From Neonectria sp. B-13 (taxonomy: Eukaryota > Ascomycota > Sordariomycetes > Hypocreales > Nectriaceae), in contig NOKP01000002.1 of NCBI GenBank assembly GCA_002682825.1, positions 5,934,309-5,998,308 on the forward strand: a stretch of 64,000 nt of DNA, given 5' to 3'. A program made the position numbers and the translations under genes. Shown here piece after piece: positions 54,721 through 64,000 of the stretch (its first letter is position 1; the number at the start of each line of letters is the position of its first letter). Under the pieces are notes generated by a model that was given only the letters and a program-made list of their open reading frames with translations, was not told the DNA's origin and did not search any database.

Positions 54721-54904
54721 TCCAAACGAGGACGAGCACACACGATGCAATGAATGACTCGCCTAACTATCGGTGGCCAGCCATGGTTGCTCTTTCACTT
54801 ATTAGCTTAAAGTCTTCCTTCTCCAAGTAATCAAAACCTCAAGTTCAAACTCAACTTCCCTGAACACATCAACTATTCTTTGTTGGCTTGACTCCTCCAC
54901 CACC

Positions 54905-56518
54905 ATGCCCCAGGTTCGCAACCCGATTCTGCCAGGGTTTAACCCAGACCCGTCGATCCTCCGCGTCGGAGACGAATACTTTATCGCCACCTCGACTTTT
55001 GAATGGTATCCCGGAGTTCAGATTCATCGATCCAAGGATCTCGCAAACTGGGACCTCGTTTCTAGGCCCTTGAACCGCAAGAGTCAGCTTGACATGCGAG
55101 GCAACCCTGATGGCTGTGGAGTTTGGGCCCCTTGCCTTTCCCACGACGGCGAAAAGTTCTGGCTTGTGTTTACAGATGTTAAGCGCAAAGATGGCTCTTT
55201 CAACGATGCTTTCAACTATATTGCTACTGCCCCTTCAATTGAAGGCCCTTGGTCTGATCCTGCCTATGTCACCTCGTCTGGATTTGATCCTTCACTATTT
55301 CACGATGACGACGGTAAGAAGTGGTTTGCCGCCGCTCTCTGGGATCACCGTCGTCGCCCCCTTCTTTTCGCTGGTATCTCGCTTCAAGAATATGACCCGG
55401 TCGCCATGAAGCTTATCGGACCCAAGAGGAATGTCTACCAAGGGACTGACCTTGAACTTGTCGAGGCCCCGCACCTCTATAAGCGGAATGGGTGGTATTA
55501 TATGTTGACAGCCGAGGGTGGCACCGCCTACAACCATGCATCTACACTTGCTCGCTCCCGAAACATCTGGGGGCCATACGAGGATCATCCCCAGAAGTAC
55601 CTCGTTACCTCTAAAGATGCACCTTTTGCAGCCCTCCAGCGTGCTGGCCATGGCGATATCGTTGAAACCCCCGAGGGCAAGGTGTACATGGTCCATCTCA
55701 CCGGCCGCCCGATAACCCAAAAACGCCGCTGTATCTTGGGCCGCGAAACCGCTATCCAAGAGGCATTTTGGGGCGATGATGACTGGCTTTATCTCAAGAA
55801 CGGACCTGTACCCTCGCTTTATGTTGAGGTTTTTGGAACCCGCGATGAAAGCACGTACTGGGCCGAGCAGTACTATCACTTTGATGGGAAACTGCATAAA
55901 GACTTTCAATGGCTCCGCACACCTGATACCGACCGCATCTTTTCCCTAAACAACGGCAAAATCACCCTCTTTGGCCGCGAGTCTATTGGCTCTTGGTTTG
56001 AACAAGCCCTCATCGCCCGACGCCAGACTCACTTCTCTTACGACGCCGAGACAGTCATTGACTTCAAACCTATCGATGAGCGCCAGATGGCAGGGCTTAC
56101 GGCATACTATAGCCGATTCAGCTTCTACTATCTTACAGTGACAGCTCACTCAGATGGTCAGCGAGAGCTGGCATTATTAAGCTCTGAAAGCTCTTACCCT
56201 GATAGCGCTTTGAGTTTCCCTTTGGTGGACCCAATTCAGATCCCCAACGAAGGCAAGGTGAAATTAGCCCTGAGCATGCGAGGGGCGGAGCTGCAGTTCT
56301 ACTATGCCCTGGAGGGCGAGCAGTTGAAGCCTCTTGGACCGGTGTACGATGCTTCGATTCTATCGGATGAGTGTGGCGGACACCAGGTCTATGGAAGCTA
56401 CACGGGCGCATTCGTGGGAATGGCTTGCTCGGATCTGAATGGCAGTATCACGCCGGCGACGTTTGATTATTTCATCTATCGTCCAGTGAAGGACGAGTCT
56501 GATCGTTACGAGGTGTAA
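54905..56518 (+). CDS. GH43 beta-xylosidase/arabinofuranosidase, intracellular
   Basis: One intronless exon encodes 537 aa, standard for GH43 subfamily 11 xylosidases. Start is the ACC ATG at 54905. The five-blade propeller begins NPILPGFNPDPSILRVGDEYF, with base Asp15; the pKa-tuning Asp128 lies in GFDPSLFHDDDG, and the acid Glu187 lies in LVEAPHLYK. The C-terminal beta-sandwich begins near residue 325. It releases xylose from short xylo-oligosaccharides. No signal peptide is seen, so it should act on imported oligosaccharides. It is coupled with the divergent MFS transporter. Confidence 0.95.
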   Translation: MPQVRNPILPGFNPDPSILRVGDEYFIATSTFEWYPGVQIHRSKDLANWDLVSRPLNRKSQLDMRGNPDGCGVWAPCLSHDGEKFWLVFTDVKRKDGSFNDAFNYIATAPSIEGPWSDPAYVTSSGFDPSLFHDDDGKKWFAAALWDHRRRPLLFAGISLQEYDPVAMKLIGPKRNVYQGTDLELVEAPHLYKRNGWYYMLTAEGGTAYNHASTLARSRNIWGPYEDHPQKYLVTSKDAPFAALQRAGHGDIVETPEGKVYMVHLTGRPITQKRRCILGRETAIQEAFWGDDDWLYLKNGPVPSLYVEVFGTRDESTYWAEQYYHFDGKLHKDFQWLRTPDTDRIFSLNNGKITLFGRESIGSWFEQALIARRQTHFSYDAETVIDFKPIDERQMAGLTAYYSRFSFYYLTVTAHSDGQRELALLSSESSYPDSALSFPLVDPIQIPNEGKVKLALSMRGAELQFYYALEGEQLKPLGPVYDASILSDECGGHQVYGSYTGAFVGMACSDLNGSITPATFDYFIYRPVKDESDRYEV

Positions 56519-56686
56519 AGTAGCTAGGAAAGTGTATAGGTTCTGAATGCCCTAATTATTAGGAGAAAAGCTTGCTTGGTACCTGACCGCTTCTCAAGCG
56601 ATATGGCATTATCACTTAGATTCGAGTACTTTTATATTAGCCACGTAATATACTTGTAGAGTAAGTCAAGTAAGTGAGATGTAAAT

Positions 56687-56840
56687 CTATGGTTCGGATC
56701 GGTTGCCCGAGTGCAAGTACCTATTTGGGCACCCCGGTATGGTATGCATGTAGAGAATGGCGTAGATGTCGTGCGCTGGACAGATGCCAATGACCCGGTC
56801 AAGGTGCCTGAAGCCGCTGTCCTTGAGGCAGCAGTTCTGG
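56687..56840 (-). pseudogene. Fragment of a GH5 glucanase-like gene
   Basis: The minus strand encodes LKDSGFRHLDRVIGICPAHDIYAILYMHTIPG, then NRYLHSGN, closely following the LDRxIxxCxxHxIYxILDLHxxPGGQNxxWHSDN segment of fungal GH5 beta-1,3-glucanase-type enzymes. The conserved Asp in ILDLH is Tyr here and the GGQN is lost. Flanking exons are absent. Dead fragment. Confidence 0.5.
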
Positions 56841-57780
56841 AGGATGAGCCTTGAGTCCATAGAGCCTAGTTCCGCTCCTGCAGCTGTCGATTCTACGGTA
56901 CCCTTCATCAACATGGCAGAAAATATGGCACAGCCAGTGGACCATGGTGCATTCTTCAAGCGGAAGCTCAGTTTCCTCCCCAGCTTCGCTCTCGTTTCAG
57001 AGTCTTTCATCTCCAAGTTCCTTCAGTCATGAATCCTCTAGGTGCGATTGAACCAATAAGAGGCCCCCCCGCTTATCCCACCTTTCTATCCACAATTGGA
57101 ACCATTCCCAAGACAGTAGCTATCACCGCGCCGCAGACTTTGACTATTTTTAGGGTCGCCTGGTCGGCTGTCTCGTTTACTTGAATGAGAAGGTAACCGC
57201 GCCGCTCCTTACCCTGTAATAGCAGCAGCGAGATCTCAGGATAGATCTACCTACCCAAAGAAGAACAAAGACAGAAGGACAAGAGGGTTTACTTTTTCGA
57301 GCTAAGACGGCTATTTTATCAGTTCACCTCGACTACTTTTCATAAAAGACCCAGCCCTTGCCTTCCGCTGCCTAACATGTGCTGCTAAATACTATTCTTG
57401 TCAATCTGTACCCTATGGCCCCAATCTGCCATTTATCAGCTGCTAGACTTTAATCAGACCGATGTCTAGAAAGGTAAGAAGGTATTAGATTATATAGATC
57501 ATATTTTTAACCATGGCAACCCTGGAGGAGCGCGTTCGACCGGCAATAGAAAAAAAGGGGCTTGTCTCTCGAGCCTACTGCCTTGCTGAAGACTGATCCT
57601 TCATCGCTACCGGCAGATGTTACGTCTGTGCCACGAACGTGCGGCATCCTGTCGGATTTGGAACTGGAGCTGACGGAAAATTACGATGCCACAGTATTGC
57701 AGCTAGTGATGGGGATCATGTGTAGAAAGAAGCTCTTAATTCCTATGTAATGAGGGTCTCACAGGTCGGTCTTATAGACC
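56841..57780. other. Intergenic, no gene seen
   Basis: Short frames only. A Cys-containing frame near 57360 (CLTCAAKYYSC) is too short to assign. Confidence 0.4.
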
Positions 57781-58030
57781 TGGCCGCAGTCAGAGGCCGG
57801 CCCGGGACCAAGGGGTCTATTGGGGCAACATGAGGTTCATCAGGTCATTGAGGGGTCCGATGGTCAGTCCCGGAGCCCGGGCCCAGGCCCGATGGGCTGT
57901 TGGGGTCCTGTCCCGGCGGTCTGACGGACCCGGGGCCCGGGGGTCAGACAGTCCCGATCAGGCCTGCCTATCCGGGGCTTGTTAGGGTCCCCGGCAGCCG
58001 CCCGAACTCCGACTCTAGGGCCGGAATCCC
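57780..58030. other. GC-rich island with GGCCCGGG-like runs
   Basis: Repeated GGCCCGGG, CCCGGGGCCC and GGGGTC words make this stretch strikingly GC-rich against its surroundings. It has no open frame of note. It abuts the 5' end of an amidase that lacks its N-terminus. Confidence 0.55.
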
Positions 58031-58074
58031 GTCCTCAAGGTCATCTTATGGTTTGACACACAGCTTTGTTGGGC

Positions 58075-58926
58075 ATGCTGGCCACAAGCGAAGTCAGCTC
58101 CGAAACCATCCTAGCTGCGTTCCGAAGACGAGCAACTATTGCGCAACAGTGCGTGAGTATCTCTTTCCTTCGACCTACCCCTCTCTCCTTGCCAGTTTCT
58201 GCTTGCCGAAAAAAAAAAACAATGCTCCTAGATAGCGCCTTCTCCAATAGAAGACGAATTCTCATGGACTATAGACGAACTGCCTGACAGGCCTCATTCC
58301 CGAGGCCATTGACGACGCTAGGGCTTGCGATGAGCATCTCAAGCGCACCGGGAAAACCTTGGGACCACTTCACGGTTTGCCGGTGTCGCTGAAAGAACAA
58401 ATATCCATTGCTGGCCACTGTACCAACTCGGGCTTCGTCGCGTGGATCCACAGGATCGAGAGCGAGGACGCTCAAATTGTCAAAGTGCTGAGGAAACTAG
58501 GGGCTGTGGTCTTCGCACGAACAAACCAACCACAAGCACTCATGCAACTGGAAACCGACAACAATATCTATGGGCCTACAGTTCACCCAAGAAACAGGGC
58601 TCTTTCCGCTAGTGGAAGCACTAGCGGCGAGGCAGCCTTGATGGGCATGTGTGGCACGCCGCTAGGAATCGGAGGAGACATCGGGGGTTCAATCCGAGTT
58701 CCGGCAGCGCCCAACGGAGTAAGCCATCATCATACACCCGCTCGATTCCACCCTGGAGCATTCTTGACTGCTAATACCAAGGCTGGAGTAGATCTGGGGC
58801 CTATATCCTACCCCGGGACGAATTAGCGGCGAGGGTGCCATTATTGCTACACCTGAAGGAGCCGAGGCTATGTTACTGGAATCCATCAAACTGGAAGTAC
58901 CGGTAGAGGCGAATACAAGCAGCTAA
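58075..58926 (+). pseudogene. Amidase-signature enzyme, truncated at both ends
   Basis: The remaining exons are 58075-58152, 58275-58718 and 58792-58926, about 218 codons against about 550 in fungal acetamidase-type proteins. Present: the N-terminal SSETILAAFRRRATIAQQC helix, TNCLT, GPLHGLPVSLKEQ with catalytic Lys, SASGSTSGEAALM, and GTPLGIGGDIGGSIRVPAA with the catalytic Ser pair. After NG-IWGLYPTPGRIS (joined across an intron) the sequence jumps to an unrelated ending and stops. The first 60 or so residues are missing where the GC-rich island lies. Catalytic triad residues remain but the substrate half is gone. Confidence 0.75.
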
Positions 58927-58929
58927 CTA

Positions 58930-59820
58930 GTTAGGAATAATACAAAACTTATCCTTGGTATACTTTTCACATCTTGAACTATAGGCTAAGCGCTACTCGA
59001 AGCAGCCAAATTACTATAAAGACTACATTGTCACATGCCCCAAGGCACTAGTGAACGAACACTTTACAAAGAGTAAAATATATATAAAGCATTAGAGATA
59101 CTTACAAATTGAGGTATTTCTAGCAAGCTATAAGGACTTTAAAGATCACTATCATGACATTACCACTCCTACCTTTAAGTATATAGGAATTACCCTTCTG
59201 ACTTCCTGCTTCTATCACGCTTCCGACCTTCTAACTCTAACATATAGCGAGCGTAGTAAATCTAAAATCAAACTAGGGAACAAAAGCCCAAGTCCAGAGT
59301 GCTAGATGATCTCGGCCTCACGATCGTCAACGACAGCGATAGCCAAAGAAACCTCTTGTCTAAGACTCGACTAGCTCAATAGCCTCAGCTAGTAAGAATG
59401 GAGGGCGGAGAGCAGATGGTAGACGAGACGATTCTGCGTTAAAAGTGTTGCTAAGGCTTCTGTGGGAAGAAGGACACATTGAGAACGCATTCATGGGGAC
59501 CTAGCAGAAAAAACGCCAACCGTAGAAGCTTGTGGATACAGTTTTTCATCTTGATAGAGCTTGTATTACAAGGAGATGGCGTAGTGTGTACAATCCAGTA
59601 TTAATTTCTCTAAATAGTCATAAATATAATTGTGCTCAACAAAAGGCATGCCTAATTATGCAGTCTTTGCCTTCTTCCTTACTCACATCAACCTTTGTTG
59701 TTCGCTCATTCTCTTCCCGCTCCGTCTTTACATTCATAACACGACGCTAATTGAGGTCTCTCTTCATAGTCTTTTGGAAAATAAGACTGAAAACGATGAC
59801 AAGGCTAAATAAAATCAGGT
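58930..59820. other. AT-rich region, no gene
   Basis: AT-rich with broken frames; a stretch at 58985-59280 reads like decayed coding sequence but no family can be named. Confidence 0.4.
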
Positions 59821-59851
59821 TCTATGTAATGCTAGTCTCGTTGACCATAGG
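59821..59851. repeat. 31-bp dispersed repeat, copy B
   Basis: Matches 5643-5673 with one transition (C here, T there). It lies just downstream of the alpha/beta hydrolase gene. Confidence 0.7.
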
Positions 59852-59982
59852 AACCACACCACCAATCACAACAGTACCTAAACAGGAACGAACAAAACCT
59901 TCAGACGCTACGACGGACCTATGCGGCACAACGGTGGGATTGAACGAGATAAGCACTGCTATGCTTATGGACATGTACCTAC

Positions 59983-61053
59983 CTAGACGACGGTTTCCAC
60001 AACCCAATCCGCGATTTTCTCCATCATTTGCAGTGAAAACCAGTGGCCAGTAGCCTCTTGCTCGATGAAGACGACGTTATTGTTAGGAGCGAACTTCTCA
60101 ACCCAGCGGTGAGTAAACCTGCTAGGAACCAAAGGATCCGTTGCACCATTCAGGATCAAAAGCTTCTTCCCCGATATTTCCTCTAGGCTCTTGTCTCTCT
60201 CTTGATAAAGCTTTGCAATTGACTTGGGCCATTCCTTCGTATTAGCAGTGACATCCTTTGTGTCCTTGTAATTGGCCAGCCGCTCCAGAAGCAACTCAGT
60301 CAGGTTTGGCGACCCAACAATGGCGATTCCGGCGCGGATCCGAGGATCCTTTCCCAAAACGTTCCAGGTGACGTGGCCTCCCAAAGATAATCCAGTGACG
60401 ATGAAGTCTTTGGGCGTGAAGATTCCCTCGACGTAGCTTTCAAGGAACGTGACAGTAGTCTCGATATCGGCTACGATGCCGTCTGCACTGCAGGATTAGC
60501 CACCTGCTCGGGACTTGGACGTAATACAATGACAACTCACCAATGGTTGAAAGCATGTCCTGCCTAAGCGTTTGGTTAGTTTTTGGGCTTCAAGGTTCTA
60601 GAGGGTGCTCACGCATGTCTTGGGTTTCCTGCCGCCCAGTCTTGGCTGTACAGTACATTGTTAGTAATACGAAACTTGGTGGCCACTGTCCATCTTACAT
60701 GGAAATCTCATCAATCTACGAAAAGATCAGTCAAGGTCCAGTACAGCTGGGTACTTGAAGGGACATACAGATCTTGTTCCATGGTTCCGGTTATCAAAGG
60801 TAGCAATCACGAGACCTTTTGTTGAGGATCCACGAGTACGCCATTCATGCAGCAATTGATGTGCAATCTCCTCGGCGTCTTTGTAGGTCCTGGTGCGACC
60901 ATGAATATGAAAGAGAACAGTGGTGTCCTTGCGCTGCTCTGCATTCAACTCATCCACACCAAACAAATACAAGGGAATTCCCGCAATGTTGATAGTGAGG
61001 GTGCTTGATCTCGTGATGCTATCGAGCAGCTCGAACCTGTCATATGGAGCCAT
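59983..61053 (-). CDS. Alpha/beta hydrolase with GLSLGG nucleophile elbow
   Basis: Five exons give 285 aa: 61053-60769, 60715-60699, 60645-60613, 60563-60541 and 60482-59983. Three of the exons are only 17-33 nt long, yet phases agree and the joined middle reads NRNHGTRS-IDEIS-IQDWAAGNPRHA-QDMLSTI-DGIVADIE, as expected for this fungal family. The N-terminus is MAPYDRFEL. VLFHIHGR gives the oxyanion strand, GLSLGGHVTW the nucleophile Ser, NGATDPLVP the acid Asp, and TGHWFSLQM the His. There is no signal peptide. It is a serine hydrolase of unknown substrate. Confidence 0.85.
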
Positions 61054-62474
61054 TGTGTGGATTATGCGGGGTATTGCGATGTGATCAAAATGTTGATAAA
61101 AAGGTTGACGACTTTGGTGCGAAGTAAGCAGGACGAAGGCCGAGCTAAATATAAAGGCTAGAGGATTCCTAACCACCTTGGATCGGGCTAATGACCGTCC
61201 CGAATCCCGTTCCTCAAGACCACCAATGGAGCGCTTACATGTCTTAATAATAGGAAATAGCGTATATTCGGTGACAAGCTTGCGAATGGTGACATAGAAG
61301 GGCCTATTTGTCAGCAATGTTCGGCAATTGTGGAACTTCTATCTCGTCTCACAATCGTCCTTATTGCATCCAATTCAGGGCTCAATTTCTTGATGCTTTT
61401 CTGTTCTATTACTCTATTTTTAAGACTTGACAAGCATTAAAGCTAGTCTTGTCTTACCATGAGCATGTAGATTTATATGCGTGTCAACATCCGAGAAAAG
61501 GGTACGCGGCGAATCCGCCGTGCATATTGTAGAATTTGTTGGAGAATTGGTGTCGTCATAGCCATCATTCCCCTGTTCCTTTGCATACCTTTACGAAAAC
61601 AATCTGCCTCAGCCTCGTCACATTATAATTCTTCTAGTCTTGCTATCGAAACGTACAACACCAGCGCAAGGACACTATTGACATTGACGGCTCGGCATCA
61701 ATAGTCACTCCGCTTATCGGATCAGAGCTACTATATTTCCCCTACCGGGCCCTCAGCATTCCTTAAAGACCAACCCGTGGTAGCTTGGACTACTGTGTCG
61801 TATCTGCCTATCATTGCTGTTTCATCATCTTCTGTTAGTCTCCACTTTATATGAGAAGGATTCACAGCCATGTCCTTCTGGAGACCATGAGCGCAAGCAC
61901 GTACTCTCTGCTGTCCATTCCTATTGTAGATAGTAAAAGATTGTCGCCAGGTTCTGAGGCCATGGCCTTACTGTTGCCAATGATGAATCAGTGGAGATAG
62001 CCAAGCAGGTAAATGATGGCGTAGATGGAATCAACCAACTCTCTTGTTTTCTGTGGAGGCCCTGGTTTGCTTCAGAACCTTCTTAGTCTGCGAAAGCATC
62101 CATCGTGCGCAGCTCATTGTCGAGTACTCGTGATGAAACACGAATGTCCCTTTCTCTGCCGCCGGTTCGCTGGTTATTGCACTTCACCATGTCTTACTGG
62201 CTGCACGAGGATGGAAACAGTCAAGACTGATGGAAATAAACAGAGAAGATAGTATACAACAGATCTCTAATTCGTTTAATCAACCCATCCCATTAACGCA
62301 AGCTTATTGTCATATTATCCTGCCACTATATGTGTCAGGTGGATCGTCACAGATGATGATGGGTCGATTTGATAGTATGACTTCCTGACTATGTTCGCTT
62401 TCGCTATACTCAACTTCGTTGCTACCTACTGTGGCGGAAACATGGATTGCAAAATCTAGTAGAAGCTTGAATCA
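61054..62474. other. Intergenic, no gene seen
   Basis: About 1.4 kb with only short frames. No repeat, RNA gene or exon is supported. Confidence 0.45.
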
Positions 62475-64000
62475 TTACCCAATCAAGTTGAGACTCGCCG
62501 CAGCCAGGCTAGCCAAGTCATCCTCGGTCTGGGCTGTCGCTGGCTTTGGAGTGCTGCCTTGCTCTTCTGCTCGTATGGGATCAAACTCCAAATGCAGATT
62601 ATCAAGATGGTTTTGCCAAAGCTCCAAGGGAATTGAAAGACGAGCCGGCACTAGCTCTAAGCCAAAAGCAACCTTTTTATCATAGTCCCGGATCCGACCC
62701 CTGAATCGCTGGTCTTGAAATAGGTCTCTCAAATAGAAAAAGGCTTTCTTCACATTTCGGGAAAGCTCAGGCTGCGCTTCGGCTGGGACATCATATGGTG
62801 AAGGAATTCCACTGAAGTCAAGCTTATCTTGTCCCTTCCCCTGTCCCGTTATCTTCGTTCCTTTCGTTTTCAGCGCTTCCCACAGCTTGCAGAACTCTAC
62901 CTTGGTGTAGCTTCTCTTGGACTCATCCTGTTGCATGTTGCGATATATGAACTCGTCGTAAGCACGCACATGCATTTCATGCACCTCGAGCCCGAATGGG
63001 TTGAAGACGATGAGCCCGTCGCTCATATTGAGCACGTCAATGGTCAACATCTTGAGCCCAATGCGGACACCTTGGCGGAGGGAACGAGCGTACGTACCCT
63101 GCCAACGATGCGCCGGCCATGTCTTTCGAGATCTCGTGTCGTGGACATTAGTCAACATGGCATTTCTCCCCATCCAAGGGAGGCCAAGAAGCAGTGGACC
63201 CAGGAGAAACGTATGCCAGATTCCGTTCTGTGGGCACATTTCCTTGATGGGTGAAGTATGTGGGTTACAAAGGATGTGCCAGCAAGTTTGTTTGAAGTTA
63301 ATTTTGGCGGCAATCGTCACAGGTAGTACCGGCCTATGAAGCCCAATTATGTCGCAAATCGAGGCTCCCCTGTTGTCTTTCTGACCGAGGAGAGTTGGGT
63401 CGGGGATTAGAAGAGCTGGAAGTGTCTTCTCAGGGTAGCGATCAGTGTCGCCAAGGGTTGGGTTCCAATCAGAGTTGTGCAAGTAGTCCATGACATGCTG
63501 GAAATCGCTGGTCGTCATGTCATCCATGTTTTTGTATTTAAAGTCAGAATCCAGGCTGTAGGAAAACGCGACCACAGGTCCGTATTTGCGGCTACTAAGA
63601 GTTCCAGACAAGGCTAAGATAGTCTGATTGAAGCCTTCGAGGTGGCCACAGAGTCCATCCGGAGGCTGCCAAAAGGCGACTCTGATTCCATGCCCAAGCT
63701 TTTTGCCTGTCATGGCAAAGTCTCTACTAAGGGCATAGATGGCCAATGGATCCCCATCCGATTGTTTATATCGTGCTTTCATGTCCGCCCCCCACTTGTT
63801 GACGGTGGGATGTTGAACAACGAGCTCGTTGGAGTTGTTGATTGAAGCCCAACAAAACTCTGGCTGCGACGACTCGACCGGAAAAAGAAGGACTCGAAAA
63901 TGGTTGTCGGTCGGGCGTGCGGTGTTCGGAACGCTTGCGAACTGGCTGCAAACCAATTTATGCACCGGCCAGTCGGCACGTTGACAGTCGACCGAGCAGT
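62475..64000 (-). CDS. MYND-type zinc-finger protein, partial at window edge
   Basis: The minus-strand frame is open from the window edge to a stop at 62475 (at least 508 codons). Its first residues, CSVDCQRADWPVHKLVC, are the C-terminal half of a MYND zinc finger (C-x3-C-Q-x-A-D-W-x3-H-K-x2-C). The true start lies beyond position 64000. The remaining roughly 480 residues have no recognised domain, although similar MYND-plus-long-tail proteins are common in ascomycetes. MYND fingers bind proline-rich partners. A possible unspliced segment near 63280 (CNPHTSPIKEMC) may be an intron. Confidence 0.75.
   Translation of the reverse strand, partial: CSVDCQRADWPVHKLVCSQFASVPNTARPTDNHFRVLLFPVESSQPEFCWASINNSNELVVQHPTVNKWGADMKARYKQSDGDPLAIYALSRDFAMTGKKLGHGIRVAFWQPPDGLCGHLEGFNQTILALSGTLSSRKYGPVVAFSYSLDSDFKYKNMDDMTTSDFQHVMDYLHNSDWNPTLGDTDRYPEKTLPALLIPDPTLLGQKDNRGASICDIIGLHRPVLPVTIAAKINFKQTCWHILCNPHTSPIKEMCPQNGIWHTFLLGPLLLGLPWMGRNAMLTNVHDTRSRKTWPAHRWQGTYARSLRQGVRIGLKMLTIDVLNMSDGLIVFNPFGLEVHEMHVRAYDEFIYRNMQQDESKRSYTKVEFCKLWEALKTKGTKITGQGKGQDKLDFSGIPSPYDVPAEAQPELSRNVKKAFFYLRDLFQDQRFRGRIRDYDKKVAFGLELVPARLSIPLELWQNHLDNLHLEFDPIRAEEQGSTPKPATAQTEDDLASLAAASLNLIG

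Larger units (their letters stand above)
54154..54904. promoter_or_regulatory. Bidirectional promoter, sugar transporter / GH43
   Basis: This interval separates divergent start codons. It holds two plus-strand GGCTAA sites (54698-54703 and 54714-54720, the second GGCTAAA), the established XlnR/Xyr1 core, as well as a near-perfect repeat of 22 bp (54592-54613 and 54634-54655). CCCGGGG/CTGGGG sites resemble CreA/Cre1 carbon-repressor sites near 54425 and 54687. It fits xylose induction and glucose repression; not tested. Confidence 0.6.

Noticed and set aside
57350..57400. Zn2Cys6-like cysteine pair
   Set aside because: Only three cysteines with wrong spacing and no downstream domain.

Overview
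This window is chromosomal DNA from a filamentous ascomycete, most likely a Sordariomycete and possibly Hypocreales. Genes carry short introns of about 50-120 nt with GTAAGT-like donors, CTAAC-like branch sites and YAG acceptors. Several families are typical of moulds: PIG-S/Gpi17, Zn2Cys6 regulators, a NACHT-type STAND protein, a MAO-N-like amine oxidase, an (R)-amine transaminase and a nitroalkane oxidase. AT-rich decayed blocks and C-to-T-type nonsense changes suggest past RIP or similar decay. I built exon models by hand from splice signals, reading frame and family conservation.

Layout. 1-1850: no recognisable gene. 2.0-5.5 kb: a secreted protein of unknown function, a LINE RNase H scrap and the housekeeping gene PIG-S. 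5.6-8.2 kb: a 3'-truncated metallo-beta-lactamase-fold lactonase, divergent from a DUF3237 gene. 8.7-12.2 kb: an AT-rich block with a 16-bp minisatellite that cuts into a broken NACHT STAND gene. 12.9-16.2 kb: a broken Baeyer-Villiger-type monooxygenase, divergent from an intact SDR. 17.3-38.5 kb: a dense catabolic island with D-amino-acid oxidase, (R)-amine transaminase, acetyl-CoA-synthetase-like ligase, esterase, serine beta-lactamase-like enzyme, RidA, sugar/amine O-acetyltransferase, amino-acid permease, MAO-N-like amine oxidase, SDR and a fungal transcription factor. 38.7-39.7 kb: two gene remnants. 40.5-56.5 kb: a sugar region with a GH3 beta-glucosidase broken by two stops, a nitroalkane oxidase, two sugar-type MFS transporters, a Zn2Cys6 regulator and an intact GH43 beta-xylosidase, plus a small secreted cysteine-containing protein and an IS66 TnpB-like bacterial remnant. 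56.6-64 kb: remnants of GH5 and amidase genes, an intact alpha/beta hydrolase and a partial MYND-finger protein at the right edge.

How the genes may work together. The D-amino-acid oxidase (C-terminal AKL) and the amine oxidase (C-terminal SKL) both look peroxisomal and both release imines and H2O2. RidA-family proteins hydrolyse reactive imines/enamines. The (R)-amine transaminase handles the same stereochemistry as D-amino acids, the permease could import substrate, and the acyl-CoA synthetase and SDRs could process acid, aldehyde or ketone products. The nitroalkane oxidase at 43.4 kb is another C-N oxidising flavoenzyme. I infer an amine/D-amino-acid scavenging island. At 52.5-56.5 kb a sugar transporter and a GH43 xylosidase share a promoter containing two GGCTAA XlnR-type sites, which suggests uptake and hydrolysis of xylo-oligosaccharides.

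Decay is a main theme. At least eight loci are broken. Six of the seven internal stops in three otherwise near-complete genes are TAG, and three introns in three genes appear to end in TGG where TAG is expected.
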